Source of the DNA: Pseudomonas sp. NFR16
GTDB lineage: Bacteria > Pseudomonadota > Gammaproteobacteria > Pseudomonadales > Pseudomonadaceae
Direction: 5' to 3'
NCBI RefSeq assembly: GCF_900108875.1
Contig: NZ_FNYJ01000006.1
Location: 310,001-374,000 of the forward strand
DNA: 64,000 nucleotides
This document shows positions 15,173-23,539 of the stretch, one piece after another. Each line of letters starts with the position of its first letter. Position 1 is the stretch's first letter. A model generated the notes under the pieces. The model was not told the DNA's origin. It did no database searches and saw only the letters and a list, made by a program, of their open reading frames with translations. A program made the position numbers and the translations under genes.

Positions 15173-16396
15173 TCAGCGAGAGGCCGACGTGTCGTGTCTG
15201 GCCTCGTCGAGAAGTTGCCGGATCACCTGTTCCTGAGTGTCATAGCTGCCTTCGCCGAAATGGGTGTACCGGATCTGGCCTTTGGCATCGATGAGGTAAT
15301 GCGCTGGCCAGTACTGATTGTCGAAGGCTCTCCAGATCGCATAGTCGTTGTCGATGGCGATCGGGTAGTTGAGGCCCAGCTTCGTCACGTTTTTTCGCAC
15401 GTTGTCCACGACCCGCTCGAAGGGGTATTCCGGCGTGTGCACACCGATCACCACCAGACCGTCCTTCCCATACTTTTTCGCCCACTCGTTGACGTGAGGA
15501 ATGCTGTGCTGGCAATTGATGCAGTCGAAGGTCCAGAAGTCCACCAGCACCACCTTGCCGCGCAGCGACTCATCAGTGAGCGGTGGTGAGTTGAGCCATT
15601 GCACCGCGCCGGACAGCGACGGCATCTGACCCTTGCTGCTGAGGTCAGGGACGGTGGCCGCCTTCACGTTGTCGACCACGTAATCGACAAGCTTCGGCAC
15701 CCCGCTGAGCAATGTCTGCTCCACGCTGGCGGCACGTTGCGACGAGGTCCCGGCGAGCAGCTGGCTTTCGGAGCCGGTGGCAATGACGCCCGCCACCAGC
15801 AGCGCGACAACGCCGGTGCCGCGCCGCAGCCAGGCGGTGACCGGCAGCGACAGTTTCAGTCTGGACACCAGCCCGCGCCCGGCGAAGATCAGTGTCCCCA
15901 GGGAAACCGCACTGCCCACTCCGTAGGCCAGCAATAACAGGCTGGTCTGGGCGCTGGGCCCTTGCAGCATCGCACCGGTCAGGATGATCCCCAGCACCGG
16001 CCCGGCACACGGCGCCCAGAGCAGCCCGGTGGCGACCCCGATCATCAGCGACGCGGCAGGTCCGGACATGCGTCGGGTGGCCGGATCGAGACGATTGCCG
16101 AGCGCGACCAGCGGGCGCGTCAGCCAATGACCGATCCTGGCCGAAAGCAGTGACAGGGCGAACAGCACCAGCACCGCCAGCGCGAGGTGACGGCCGATGC
16201 CGTTGGCCGTCACCACCCAGTCGCTGCTGACCACCGCCAGGCTTGAGACCAAGGCAAAGGTGATGCTCAAGCCGAGCAGCGTCAGGAAGATCGACGACGC
16301 AGAGCGGTCGGCGCGGGCGAACAGAAAGGGTACGACGGGGAGGATGCACGGGCTGAGCACCGTCACCACGCCGCCCAGGAATGCGATCAGCAACAT
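15173..16396 (-). CDS. CcdA-TlpA fusion (DipZ-like thiol-disulphide protein)
   Basis: A 407-aa membrane protein. The CcdA half (about 1-215, six TM segments) carries redox cysteines in VLSPCILP (C17) and LLWAPCAGP. It is fused to a periplasmic thioredoxin/TlpA domain (about 255-400) with active site DFWTFDCINCQHSIP. The layout passes electrons from cytoplasmic thioredoxin to a periplasmic CxxC domain. Mycobacterial DipZ has an extra C-terminal carbohydrate-binding-like domain; this protein is shorter and lacks it. It lies 70 bases downstream of a DUF2790 gene on the same strand and probably shares its promoter, linking it to the two-component system at 16949-19047. Confidence 0.87.
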   Translation of the reverse strand: MLLIAFLGGVVTVLSPCILPVVPFLFARADRSASSIFLTLLGLSITFALVSSLAVVSSDWVVTANGIGRHLALAVLVLFALSLLSARIGHWLTRPLVALGNRLDPATRRMSGPAASLMIGVATGLLWAPCAGPVLGIILTGAMLQGPSAQTSLLLLAYGVGSAVSLGTLIFAGRGLVSRLKLSLPVTAWLRRGTGVVALLVAGVIATGSESQLLAGTSSQRAASVEQTLLSGVPKLVDYVVDNVKAATVPDLSSKGQMPSLSGAVQWLNSPPLTDESLRGKVVLVDFWTFDCINCQHSIPHVNEWAKKYGKDGLVVIGVHTPEYPFERVVDNVRKNVTKLGLNYPIAIDNDYAIWRAFDNQYWPAHYLIDAKGQIRYTHFGEGSYDTQEQVIRQLLDEARHDTSASR

Positions 16397-16466
16397 GTGG
16401 AGCTACCTGTATCAAGTGAGGGCAGGCGTTTAAGCACTGCCCGGAAGGACCCCGTGTCGGGCGTGA

Positions 16467-16727
16467 TCAATTGTCGTGACAGCCGCCGGAGAGGCTCTGG
16501 TAATTGAGCACCTGGGTCTGATCCATCGAGTCCAGGTAGGTGAGCTGGGACGTGACCACGGCGCAGGCCGGGCTGGTGGTTTCCTTGGAGGCGATGACTT
16601 TCTTGATGTCCAGATGAGTGCCGTAGGTGTACGTCTGCGGCGTGATCAAGTCCTGCGCCTGAGCCGTAAAGGCACCGAGGCTCAGGGCGGCAAACAGGGT
16701 GGCGATCGAAAGGTTTTTCCAGTTCAT
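16467..16727 (-). CDS. DUF2790 small periplasmic protein (paralogue 1)
   Basis: 86 aa, with signal peptide 1-24 (MNWKNLSIATLFAALSLGAFTAQA, cut before QDL). The mature part, about 62 residues, has the DUF2790 pattern YTYGTHLDIKKVI, a Cys in PACAVVTSQLTYLDS and a C-terminal GGCHDN, so one disulphide is likely. Function unknown. The start is set by the signal peptide. It is a paralogue of 19298-19561; both the protein N-termini and about 150 bases of leader are similar. A TGTATC tandem box lies at 16867-16882 upstream. Likely first gene of an operon with the DipZ-like gene. Confidence 0.85.
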   Translation of the reverse strand: MNWKNLSIATLFAALSLGAFTAQAQDLITPQTYTYGTHLDIKKVIASKETTSPACAVVTSQLTYLDSMDQTQVLNYQSLSGGCHDN

Positions 16728-16866
16728 GGCGTTCTCCAGTGCGTTCAAGGATAGGTTTCGAGTGGTCTTGTGCGTCACTCGATGGAGCCTATTGAACGAC
16801 GTGGAGGTATCGCGGATGTGTCGCGAAATGGCCCGATTAAATCGCCAAGTGTCTGTCGGGGCTCTA

Positions 16867-16882
16867 GATACAGTGCGATACA
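16867..16882 (-). promoter_or_regulatory. TGTATC-N4-TGTATC tandem box upstream of DUF2790 paralogue 1
   Basis: On the minus strand this reads TGTATCGCACTGTATC: two identical hexamers with a 10-base period, the spacing used by dimers of OmpR-family regulators on direct repeats. It starts 155 bases upstream of the DUF2790 ATG. The same arrangement is found at 19138-19153 upstream of the paralogous gene. Confidence 0.6.
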
Positions 16883-16925
16883 AAAAGGCCGCGCGGCGAT
16901 CACTGGTCCGGATCGTGCGCGGCCT
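16882..16925 (-). terminator. Rho-independent terminator of the histidine-kinase operon
   Basis: On the minus strand AGGCCGCGC (16925-16917) pairs with GCGCGGCCT (16894-16886), followed by a run of T (complement of AAAAA 16882-16886). It lies 24 bases after the kinase stop and separates the two-component operon from the DUF2790 promoter. Confidence 0.8.
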
Positions 16926-16948
16926 GGGCCGAGTGGAGTGCCTGGCAG

Positions 16949-18310
16949 CTATCGGGCGGGAAGATCGACAGCACTGTCGCCGACGACCTTTCTGACCGGG
17001 CCGGTGATTCTGGCCGGCAGCGTCAGCTCGGCGCACAGGCCGCCGCCTTCCCGGTTGTACAGCGTCAATGTGCCTTGCAGGGTCAGCGCCAGTTGTTGCG
17101 CGATCGCAAGGCCCAGTCCTGTGCCGCCGGTTTCACGGTTTCGCGAGCTTTCCACGCGATAGAACGGCTTCACGACTTCAGCCAGTTGATGCTCTGCGAT
17201 CCCCGGGCCACGGTCCAGCACCTGGATGAGCATGCCGCCGTCGGGTCGGGTGTCGACGCGGATTTCCACCTGCGAGCCGAATTTCAGCGCGTTGTCCGTA
17301 AGGTTCACCAGCACTCGGCGCAGCGCGTGAGGGCGGGTTTCGATGGCGGCGCCGCTGCCTGGGGCAAACAGCACCTGCTTGCCGGTGTCGAGGTAATCGA
17401 AGACCAGGCTTTGCACGAACGCGTCCATATCGACGCGCCGACCCGGCTCGCTGGACCCGGCCATGCTCCGCGCGTAGGCCACGCCTTCCTGAACCAGATG
17501 CTGCATTTCAGTCAGGTCATTGCACAGCTTGTCCTTTTCCGCCGAGTCATCCATGAACTCGACCCGCAGCTTCATGCGCGTGATGGGGGTCTGCAGATCG
17601 TGGGAGATCGCGGCCAGCAACTGCATGCGTTCTTTGACGTGGGTAGCGATGCGCTCCTGCAAGGTGTTGACGGCCACTGCCGCGTACACCACTTCGACAG
17701 GGCCTTCTTCGGCAAGCGGTTCTCCCTGACCGTTTGGATCGAGGCCGTCCACCGCGCTGGACAGCCGCGTGAGCGGGCGAATCACCGTGCGCACCGCCAG
17801 CCACGTGCATCCCAGCAACAGCAGCAATTGCGCCACCAGCACGGCCGGAAGCCAGGGCGACAGCGGCGAGATGGAAGGGCGCACGTCGATCGTCAGCGGG
17901 CTGCCGTCCTTCAGACGCAAATGCGCCTGATAGTGCGGACGAACGTCTTTGATGGTGGTGAAGGTCAGCGCATAGTCGCGGCCCAGGGTCGCCAGCATCG
18001 AGCGCACCGACACCGGCGCAGTGCTCATGTCCATCGCCGAGCCTGGCTGCCCCTCGTCGAGCTGATAGCGATAGTTCGGGTGTTCGAATCGTGGCAGCCA
18101 GGCGGCTCGCTCATCGGCAGGCAGGCGTTCGAGCACCGCGACCGACGTGGTGAGGTCCTGCTCCAGATTGCCCAGCATCAACGTCATCGCGCTCTGGTAG
18201 CGCTCGTAGAACTGCAACCCGAACGACAGCCCGTGAGCGACGACCAGGCTCACCAGAAAAATGAGCGTCAGTCGCGCGGCCAGCGTGCGCGGCCAGCGGG
18301 GCGTCTTCAT
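16949..18310 (-). CDS. Sensor histidine kinase (EnvZ-like)
   Basis: 453 aa. TM1 is at about 12-34, a periplasmic domain at about 35-165, TM2 at about 166-190, then HAMP (AVRTVIRPLTRLSSAVDGL) and a HisKA box AAISHDLQTPITRMKLRVEF. The ATPase has N box NLTDNALKFG, G1 DRGPGI and G2 GGTGLGLAIAQQ. Start at 18310 (MKTPRWPRTLAARL) gives the usual cytoplasmic positive tip before TM1 and a 4-base ATGA overlap with the response regulator. The sensor domain has no recognisable ligand motif. Its operon is flanked by two similar DUF2790 promoters, which are its likely targets. Confidence 0.92.
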   Translation of the reverse strand: MKTPRWPRTLAARLTLIFLVSLVVAHGLSFGLQFYERYQSAMTLMLGNLEQDLTTSVAVLERLPADERAAWLPRFEHPNYRYQLDEGQPGSAMDMSTAPVSVRSMLATLGRDYALTFTTIKDVRPHYQAHLRLKDGSPLTIDVRPSISPLSPWLPAVLVAQLLLLLGCTWLAVRTVIRPLTRLSSAVDGLDPNGQGEPLAEEGPVEVVYAAVAVNTLQERIATHVKERMQLLAAISHDLQTPITRMKLRVEFMDDSAEKDKLCNDLTEMQHLVQEGVAYARSMAGSSEPGRRVDMDAFVQSLVFDYLDTGKQVLFAPGSGAAIETRPHALRRVLVNLTDNALKFGSQVEIRVDTRPDGGMLIQVLDRGPGIAEHQLAEVVKPFYRVESSRNRETGGTGLGLAIAQQLALTLQGTLTLYNREGGGLCAELTLPARITGPVRKVVGDSAVDLPAR

Positions 18311-19047
18311 GACGCGTCCCCGAGGATTTCGACCGGATAGGTGAACACATACCCCTCGCTGCGCACGGTTTTGATGTAAGCCGGGTCGCGGGCATCGTCC
18401 AGCAGTCGCTGTCGCAATCGACTGACCAGCAGGTCGATGGACCGGTCGAAGAGGTCGGCGTCGCGACCCTGGGTGAGGTTCAGCAGTTGGTCGCGACTGA
18501 GTACGCGCTGTGGATGATCGAGGAATACCCGCAACAGGCGGTATTCTCCGCCGCTCACCGCGACGATGGTGCCTTCGCTGTCGAGCAGGTGGCGAGCCGT
18601 GGTATCCAGGCGCCATTTGCCGAAAGCCAGCAGACGGCCTGCTTCGCTGACGATCAGGTTGGGCGGCAGCATGCGCGTGCGCCGCAATACTGCGTTGATC
18701 CGCGCCAGCAGTTCCCGCGCCACGAACGGTTTGACAAGGTAGTCGTCGGCGCCCATTTCCAGGCCAATGATGCGGTCGGTGTCATCGTTGCGCGCGGTGA
18801 GCATCAGAATCGGCGTCGCTTTGTGTTTGCCTGCGCGCAGCTCGCGGCAGAGCACCAGCCCATCGTCGCCGGGCATCATGATGTCCATCACGATCAGGTC
18901 CACCGGGGTCGACTCCAGAAACGCACGCATCTGTCGCCCATCGGCCACCACCGTGGTGCGCAGACCGTTTTTCTGCAGGTAGTTGCCGACCAGTTCCCTG
19001 ATTTCACGGTCATCGTCGACGATGAGAATGTGATCTACGTGCTCCAC
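18307..19047 (-). CDS. OmpR-family response regulator
   Basis: 246 aa. The receiver (about 5-120) has acidic D11-D13, phospho-acceptor D55 in LIVMDIMMPGDDG and the Lys in YLVKPFVARELLARI. The winged-helix effector domain (about 140-240) includes LSRDQLLNLTQGRDADLFDRS and ends KTVRSEGYVFTYPVEI. It resembles OmpR itself in the domain linker (AVLRRTRMLPPNL). First gene of the kinase operon. The tandem box at 19138-19153 lies 91 bases upstream of its ATG, between it and the divergent DUF2790 gene, so autoregulation and divergent activation from one site are both possible. Confidence 0.93.
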   Translation of the reverse strand: MEHVDHILIVDDDREIRELVGNYLQKNGLRTTVVADGRQMRAFLESTPVDLIVMDIMMPGDDGLVLCRELRAGKHKATPILMLTARNDDTDRIIGLEMGADDYLVKPFVARELLARINAVLRRTRMLPPNLIVSEAGRLLAFGKWRLDTTARHLLDSEGTIVAVSGGEYRLLRVFLDHPQRVLSRDQLLNLTQGRDADLFDRSIDLLVSRLRQRLLDDARDPAYIKTVRSEGYVFTYPVEILGDAS

Positions 19048-19137
19048 CGGGCTTACCTCTGACTGTTGTTATCAGTCGACGTTTTAGAGACTCGCAGGGC
19101 CTGCCGTCAATCAGATCCGGAAGTCATTTCGCATTTA

Positions 19138-19153
19138 TGTATCGTTTTGTATC
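19138..19153 (+). promoter_or_regulatory. TGTATC-N4-TGTATC tandem box in the divergent promoter region
   Basis: TGTATCGTTTTGTATC: identical hexamers with a 10-base period, 160 bases upstream of the DUF2790 paralogue 2 ATG and 91 bases upstream of the response-regulator ATG. The downstream leader is similar in order and spacing to the one following the box at 16867-16882, sharing the words CGACACAT, CGCGATACCTC, GCTCCATCGAG, CCACTCGAA and TTGAACGC. Confidence 0.6.
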
Positions 19154-19297
19154 TGGGCCATGGGGGGATACACAACGTTGCTTTTCTGCCGGGTCCACGA
19201 CACATGCGCGATACCTCGCCAGCGCTTAATGAGCTCCATCGAGACGGGCCAGTCCCACTCGAACCACCTCACTCATTGAACGCCCGGAGATCGCACC

Positions 19298-19561
19298 ATG
19301 AACTGGAAAAACCTCAGCCTCGCTTCGCTGTTCGCACTCTTGACCCTTGGCACTGCTGGCGCTCAGGCGCAGGACGTCGTCAAGGCGCACACCTACATGT
19401 ACGGCGAGCACCTGGACATCGCCAAAGTGCTGTCGGTCAACGAAGCGTCGCCGTCCGTCTGCGGCATCGTCAAATCCCGCCTGACCTACCTCGATTCCGC
19501 CGGTGCGGCTCACGCCGTGGACTACCGCAGCATCAATCAGGACTGCGGACAGGACAACTGA
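19298..19561 (+). CDS. DUF2790 small periplasmic protein (paralogue 2)
   Basis: 87 aa, with signal peptide 1-25 (MNWKNLSLASLFALLTLGTAGAQA, cut before QDV). The mature domain has YMYGEHLDIAKVL, SVCGIVKSRLTYLDS and a C-terminal DCGQDN, matching paralogue 1 in both cysteines and aromatic positions. Function unknown. CCCGGAGA precedes the ATG. It heads an operon-like series of exported proteins up to 23495 and carries the same promoter architecture as paralogue 1. Confidence 0.87.
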   Translation: MNWKNLSLASLFALLTLGTAGAQAQDVVKAHTYMYGEHLDIAKVLSVNEASPSVCGIVKSRLTYLDSAGAAHAVDYRSINQDCGQDN

Positions 19562-19654
19562 TTGTGAAGCTCGCCGGTCCGGCAGCCACGCTGCACACCG
19601 GCACCCGCCCGGGCCATTTGCGCCCGTCGCTCATCGACTGACAGGACATTCATC

Positions 19655-21022
19655 ATGAGTACAGTTCCGCCCACGTTCGTCTGGCCGCGTTGCCTGGCCA
19701 CTTCCGTAAAAGCCGGCGTCCTCGGGCTCGCCATGCTGGCAGGTGGCAACGCCGCCTGGGCCGCTTCTTCGGCGCCTGACGCTTCGCCAACCGCCGCAGC
19801 CACCGACGCGTCCGAGGCGATCCGGCCTTATCGGATTCACGTCGACGAGGCCCGGCTGACCGATCTGCGTACGCGGATCGCGGCCACCCGCTGGCCGGAC
19901 AAAGAAACCGTCAGCGACGTGTCGCAAGGCGTGCAACTGGCCCAGGTCCAGGCGCTGGTCAAGTACTGGGGCAATGGCTACGACTGGCGCAAGGCCGAGG
20001 CGAAACTCAATGCCTTGCCTGAGTTCATCACCACTATCGACGGCGTGGACATCCAGTTCATTCACGTGCGTTCGCACAACCCCAACGCCATGCCGCTGAT
20101 TCTGACCCACGGCTGGCCGGGCTCGCAGTTCGAGTTCCTCAAGACCATCGGCCCGCTGACCGATCCGGTGGCCTACGGCGGCAAGGTGGAGGACTCGTTC
20201 GACGTGGTCATTCCTTCGATACCCGGCCATGGCTTTTCCGGCAAACCGACCGAAACCGGCTGGGGCCCCGACCGTGTCGCCAAGGCCTGGGATGTGCTGA
20301 TGAAACGCCTTGGCTACAGCCATTACGTTTCTCAGGGCGGCGATCATGGTTCGGTCATTTCCGACGCGCTCGGCCGTTTGAATCCGCCCGGTCTGTTGGG
20401 CATACACCTGAACATGCCCGCCACCGTGCCGCCTGAGCTGGTGAGGCCGATCAACGCCGGCGACGCCGCGCCGGCCGGTCTCGAAGGCGCGGAACGCAAG
20501 GCGTTCGATTCGCTCAGCGGCTTCTTCGGTCGCAACGCTGCGTATGGCGCAATGATGGTGACCCGACCGCAGACCATCGGTTATCTGCTGGCCGATTCGC
20601 CGACCGGCACCGCCGCATGGATGTACGAGAAGTTCGCCGCCTGGACCGACAGCGACGGTCAGCCTGAGAAGGTGCTCAGCCGCGATGAGATGCTCGATGA
20701 CATCAGCTTGTACTGGCTGACCAACACCGGCGCTTCGTCCTCCCGGTTCTATTGGGAGAACAACAACAATAATTTCAGTGCCGCCGCCCAGAAAACCTCG
20801 GATATCAAGGTCCCGGTGGCCATCACGGTGTTCCCTCACGAGATCTATCAGGCGCCGAAAAGCTGGGCACAGCGCGCTTATCCGTCGCTCTCCTATTACA
20901 GCCAGGTGAGCAAGGGCGGCCACTTCGCTTCCTGGGAGCAGCCGCAACTGTTCAGTGAAGAACTGCGCGAGGCGTTCCGTCCGCTTCGTACCCGCCTCGA
21001 CGCGTCCGGAACGCACGAGTAA
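19655..21022 (+). CDS. Exported epoxide hydrolase-type alpha/beta hydrolase
   Basis: 455 aa, with an export signal ending AWA-A near residue 37. An N-terminal epoxide-hydrolase domain (about 57-165: IRPYRIHVDEARLTDLRTRI, TRWPDKETV) precedes an alpha/beta core with HGWPGS (H152) and nucleophile D230 in SQGGDHGS. A late catalytic His lies in SKGGHFASWEQP, and a Tyr-rich lid in the middle. The Asp nucleophile and EHN domain are those of microsomal/juvenile-hormone-type epoxide hydrolases, which open epoxides with water. Periplasmic location is unusual for this family. It is second in the series after DUF2790 (gap 93 bases) and 61 bases before the next hydrolase. Confidence 0.87.
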   Translation: MSTVPPTFVWPRCLATSVKAGVLGLAMLAGGNAAWAASSAPDASPTAAATDASEAIRPYRIHVDEARLTDLRTRIAATRWPDKETVSDVSQGVQLAQVQALVKYWGNGYDWRKAEAKLNALPEFITTIDGVDIQFIHVRSHNPNAMPLILTHGWPGSQFEFLKTIGPLTDPVAYGGKVEDSFDVVIPSIPGHGFSGKPTETGWGPDRVAKAWDVLMKRLGYSHYVSQGGDHGSVISDALGRLNPPGLLGIHLNMPATVPPELVRPINAGDAAPAGLEGAERKAFDSLSGFFGRNAAYGAMMVTRPQTIGYLLADSPTGTAAWMYEKFAAWTDSDGQPEKVLSRDEMLDDISLYWLTNTGASSSRFYWENNNNNFSAAAQKTSDIKVPVAITVFPHEIYQAPKSWAQRAYPSLSYYSQVSKGGHFASWEQPQLFSEELREAFRPLRTRLDASGTHE

Positions 21023-21083
21023 CCGCATCTTTATCTGATTTCAGCCCGTCGCCGCCGCTGGCGGCTCGTTAAGGAGAACTATC

Positions 21084-22157
21084 ATGAGCTTGACCTCGAT
21101 GAACCCGAATGCCTCAGTCCGCCGTCGTCGGATGCTGGTTCCGTCACTGATCGCGGCCGCATTGCTGCAACTGGGCGCACTGGCGGGCGGCGCTGCCCAG
21201 GCCAGCGCTGCCGAAGTCCCCGCTGCCACGATCGACGCCATTACGCCAGGCACCACGACTTCCTTCGGTGAACTCAAGCACGTCAAGGCCGGTGTGCTGG
21301 ATGTTTCCTATGCCGAACTCGGCCCGGCCGATGGACCCGTTGTCATCCTGCTGCACGGCTGGCCCTACGATATTCACAGCTACACCGATGTTGCGCCGGC
21401 ACTGGCACAGAAGGGTTACCGCGTGCTGATCCCGTCCGCCCGCGGTTATGGCGACACACATTTTCTCTCGTCCAAGACCCTGCGCAACGGCCAGCCCGCC
21501 GCGCTGGCGTCCGATCTGATCGCGTTCATGGACGCGCTGCACGTTCAAAAGGCGGTGTTGGGCGGGTATGACTGGGGCGCGCGTACTGCGGACATCGTCG
21601 CAGCGCTGTGGCCGGAACGGGTGAAAGCGCTGGTGGCGGTGAGCGGCTATCTGATCGGCAGCCAGGAGGCGGGCAAAGCGCCGCTGCCCCCCGCTGCAGA
21701 GTTGCAGTGGTGGTATCAGTTCTATTTCGCCACCGAGCGGGGCCGTGTGGGGTATGAAAAGAACACCCATGATTTCGCCAAACTGATCTGGAAGCTCGCC
21801 TCGCCCCAATGGGCATTCGACGACGCAACCTTCGACCGCAGCGCTGCTTCGCTGCAGAACCCGGATCACGTGGCCGTTTCGGTCTTCAACTATCGCTGGC
21901 GCCTGAACCTGATCAAGGGTGAGCCTCAATATGACGCGATCGAGAAGAAACTCGCGGCGTTTCCTTCCATCGGTGTGCCGACCATCACCCTCGAAGGCGA
22001 CGCAAACGGTGCGCCGCACCCTCCGGCGGAGGCCTATGCCAAGCGTTTCACCGGTAAATACCAATACCGTCTGATCACCGGCGGAATCGGCCACAACCTG
22101 CCACAAGAGGCGCCACAGGCCTTCGCCCAGGCAGTGATCGATGCCGATCATCTCTGA
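21084..22157 (+). CDS. Exported alpha/beta hydrolase with Asp nucleophile
   Basis: 357 aa. The N-terminus SVRRRRMLVPSLIAAALL combines an arginine cluster with a hydrophobic stretch; it could be a Sec or Tat signal, with cleavage near ASA-AE at 43. The core has HGWPYDIHSY (H91), nucleophile D163 in GGYDWGA, and a late His in GGIGHNLPQEAP. An Asp nucleophile with HGWP is the haloalkane dehalogenase/epoxide hydrolase pattern. AAGGAG at about 21072 fixes the start. It is not a close copy of the preceding hydrolase (no EHN domain), so the two probably act on different or sequential substrates. Confidence 0.86.
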   Translation: MSLTSMNPNASVRRRRMLVPSLIAAALLQLGALAGGAAQASAAEVPAATIDAITPGTTTSFGELKHVKAGVLDVSYAELGPADGPVVILLHGWPYDIHSYTDVAPALAQKGYRVLIPSARGYGDTHFLSSKTLRNGQPAALASDLIAFMDALHVQKAVLGGYDWGARTADIVAALWPERVKALVAVSGYLIGSQEAGKAPLPPAAELQWWYQFYFATERGRVGYEKNTHDFAKLIWKLASPQWAFDDATFDRSAASLQNPDHVAVSVFNYRWRLNLIKGEPQYDAIEKKLAAFPSIGVPTITLEGDANGAPHPPAEAYAKRFTGKYQYRLITGGIGHNLPQEAPQAFAQAVIDADHL

Positions 22158-22179
22158 GCGGCTGACCAGGAGAAACTCC

Positions 22180-22695
22180 ATGAAACCCAGACATCTGGCG
22201 TTGTGGTCCGGCGCGCTGGCATCGCTTGCGCTCACCCTCGGCGGCGTCGCAGCGGCCGACGCCGGTGCGAGTGCCGACGAAGTTTCACCGATCTATGGCG
22301 TGCACCTTCCTGAGGGTTATCGCAAATGGGAGCTGATCGCACCGGCCGTTGAAGCGGCGCCACTGAATGAGCTGCGTGCGGTGGTCGGCAATGACATCGC
22401 GGTCAAGGCCTACCAGGACGGCACGTTGCCGTTCCCTGACGGCACGGTGCTGGTGAAGCGCGCCTGGAAACACGTGCAATCGCCCGAATTCGAGTCGGCG
22501 TCAATCCCGGGTGCCGCCACCACCGTGCAGGTCATGGTCAAGGATTCGCAGAAATACGCAGCGACCGGCGGCTGGGGCTTCGGCCGTTTCGTTAACGGCA
22601 AGCCGGTTGATCAGGCGCAGCACGAGACCTGTTTTGCCTGCCACCAGGCGCGCGTCCAGAACCACGATTTCGTCTTTACCCGCTACGCCCCATAA
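22180..22695 (+). CDS. Cytochrome P460-family protein
   Basis: 171 aa, with signal peptide about 1-26 (cut near GVAAA-D). The mature domain starts IYGVHLPEGYRKWELIAP and ends with a c-type heme motif CFACH (C151, C154, H155). Family members are periplasmic heme proteins; characterised ones oxidise hydroxylamine or bind NO, and others (cytochrome c'-beta) bind small gases. Start at 22180 follows CAGGAGA; an overlapping upstream ATG would hide the signal peptide. It lies 22 bases after one hydrolase and 23 before another, so it is almost certainly co-transcribed. Lysines K93 and K97 are candidates for the heme cross-link seen in true P460, which is not provable here. Confidence 0.85.
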   Translation: MKPRHLALWSGALASLALTLGGVAAADAGASADEVSPIYGVHLPEGYRKWELIAPAVEAAPLNELRAVVGNDIAVKAYQDGTLPFPDGTVLVKRAWKHVQSPEFESASIPGAATTVQVMVKDSQKYAATGGWGFGRFVNGKPVDQAQHETCFACHQARVQNHDFVFTRYAP

Positions 22696-22718
22696 CCCGA
22701 TTGATAACGGAATTTTCC

Positions 22719-23495
22719 ATGAAAAAAATCATTGCTTCCATTGCCTTCGCGACCAGTCTTCTGGCGGGCGGCACTGCCTTCGCCCAGACTGAAAAACCCA
22801 CGGTCGTGCTGGTCCATGGCGCCTTCGCCGACGCCTCCAGCTGGAACGGCGTGGTCGGCATCCTGGAAAAGGACGGCTACCGTGTCATCGCAGCCGCCAA
22901 CCCGCTGCGCGGGGTCAAAAGCGACGCCGATTCGGTCGCCGCGATCCTCTCCAGCGTGCAGTCGCCGGTCGTGCTGGTGGGTCATTCCTACGGTGGCAAC
23001 GTGATCAGCGCCGCCGCCAACGGCCACGCCAACGTCAAGGCGCTGGTCTATGTGAGCGCCTTCGCCCCGGATACCGGTGAGACCGTCGCGGGGCTCGCCG
23101 GCAAATTCCCCGGCAGCACGCTCGGCCCGACGCTGGCAGCGCCAGTGCCGTTGGCCGATGGCGGAAAGGATCTGTACATCCGTCAGGATAAATTCCGCGA
23201 CCAGTTCGCGGCCGACGTTCCGGTCGCCGAGGCGGCCTTGATGGCCGCCACGCAACGTCCGGTGACCGAGGCGGCACTGAACGAGGCATCGGGCGTTCCG
23301 GCCTGGAAGCACATCCCGTCGTGGTACATCTATGGCGACAAGGACAAGAACATTCCAGCCCAGGCCATGGCGTTCATGGCGCAACGCGCGCACGCCAAAG
23401 CGGTGGAGGTGGTGAAGGGGGCTTCTCACGTGGTGATGGTCTCCAATCCGGCGCCCGTTGCACACCTGATCGAACAGGCCGCTGCGAGCCAGTGA
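22719..23495 (+). CDS. Exported alpha/beta hydrolase with Ser nucleophile
   Basis: 258 aa, with signal peptide 1-22 (MKKIIASIAFATSLLAGGTAFA, cut before QTEK). The fold is a compact alpha/beta hydrolase: HGAFADASSW (H33), nucleophile S90 in LVGHSYGGN, and a late His in KGASHVVMVSNP. It belongs to the small esterase group related to salicylate and methyl-ester hydrolases; substrate unknown. It ends the apparent operon. Start chosen at 22719 because the signal peptide begins there; a frame from 22701 adds six residues. Confidence 0.87.
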   Translation: MKKIIASIAFATSLLAGGTAFAQTEKPTVVLVHGAFADASSWNGVVGILEKDGYRVIAAANPLRGVKSDADSVAAILSSVQSPVVLVGHSYGGNVISAAANGHANVKALVYVSAFAPDTGETVAGLAGKFPGSTLGPTLAAPVPLADGGKDLYIRQDKFRDQFAADVPVAEAALMAATQRPVTEAALNEASGVPAWKHIPSWYIYGDKDKNIPAQAMAFMAQRAHAKAVEVVKGASHVVMVSNPAPVAHLIEQAAASQ

Positions 23496-23539
23496 TTCAC
23501 GCGCGGGTCATTCGCTCCGCCGACAAGCGGGCGCTGAAA

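Noticed and set aside
19631..21028. A 465-codon minus-strand frame opposite the epoxide hydrolase
   Set aside because: The plus-strand protein has a signal peptide, EHN domain and catalytic residues; the antisense frame has none.
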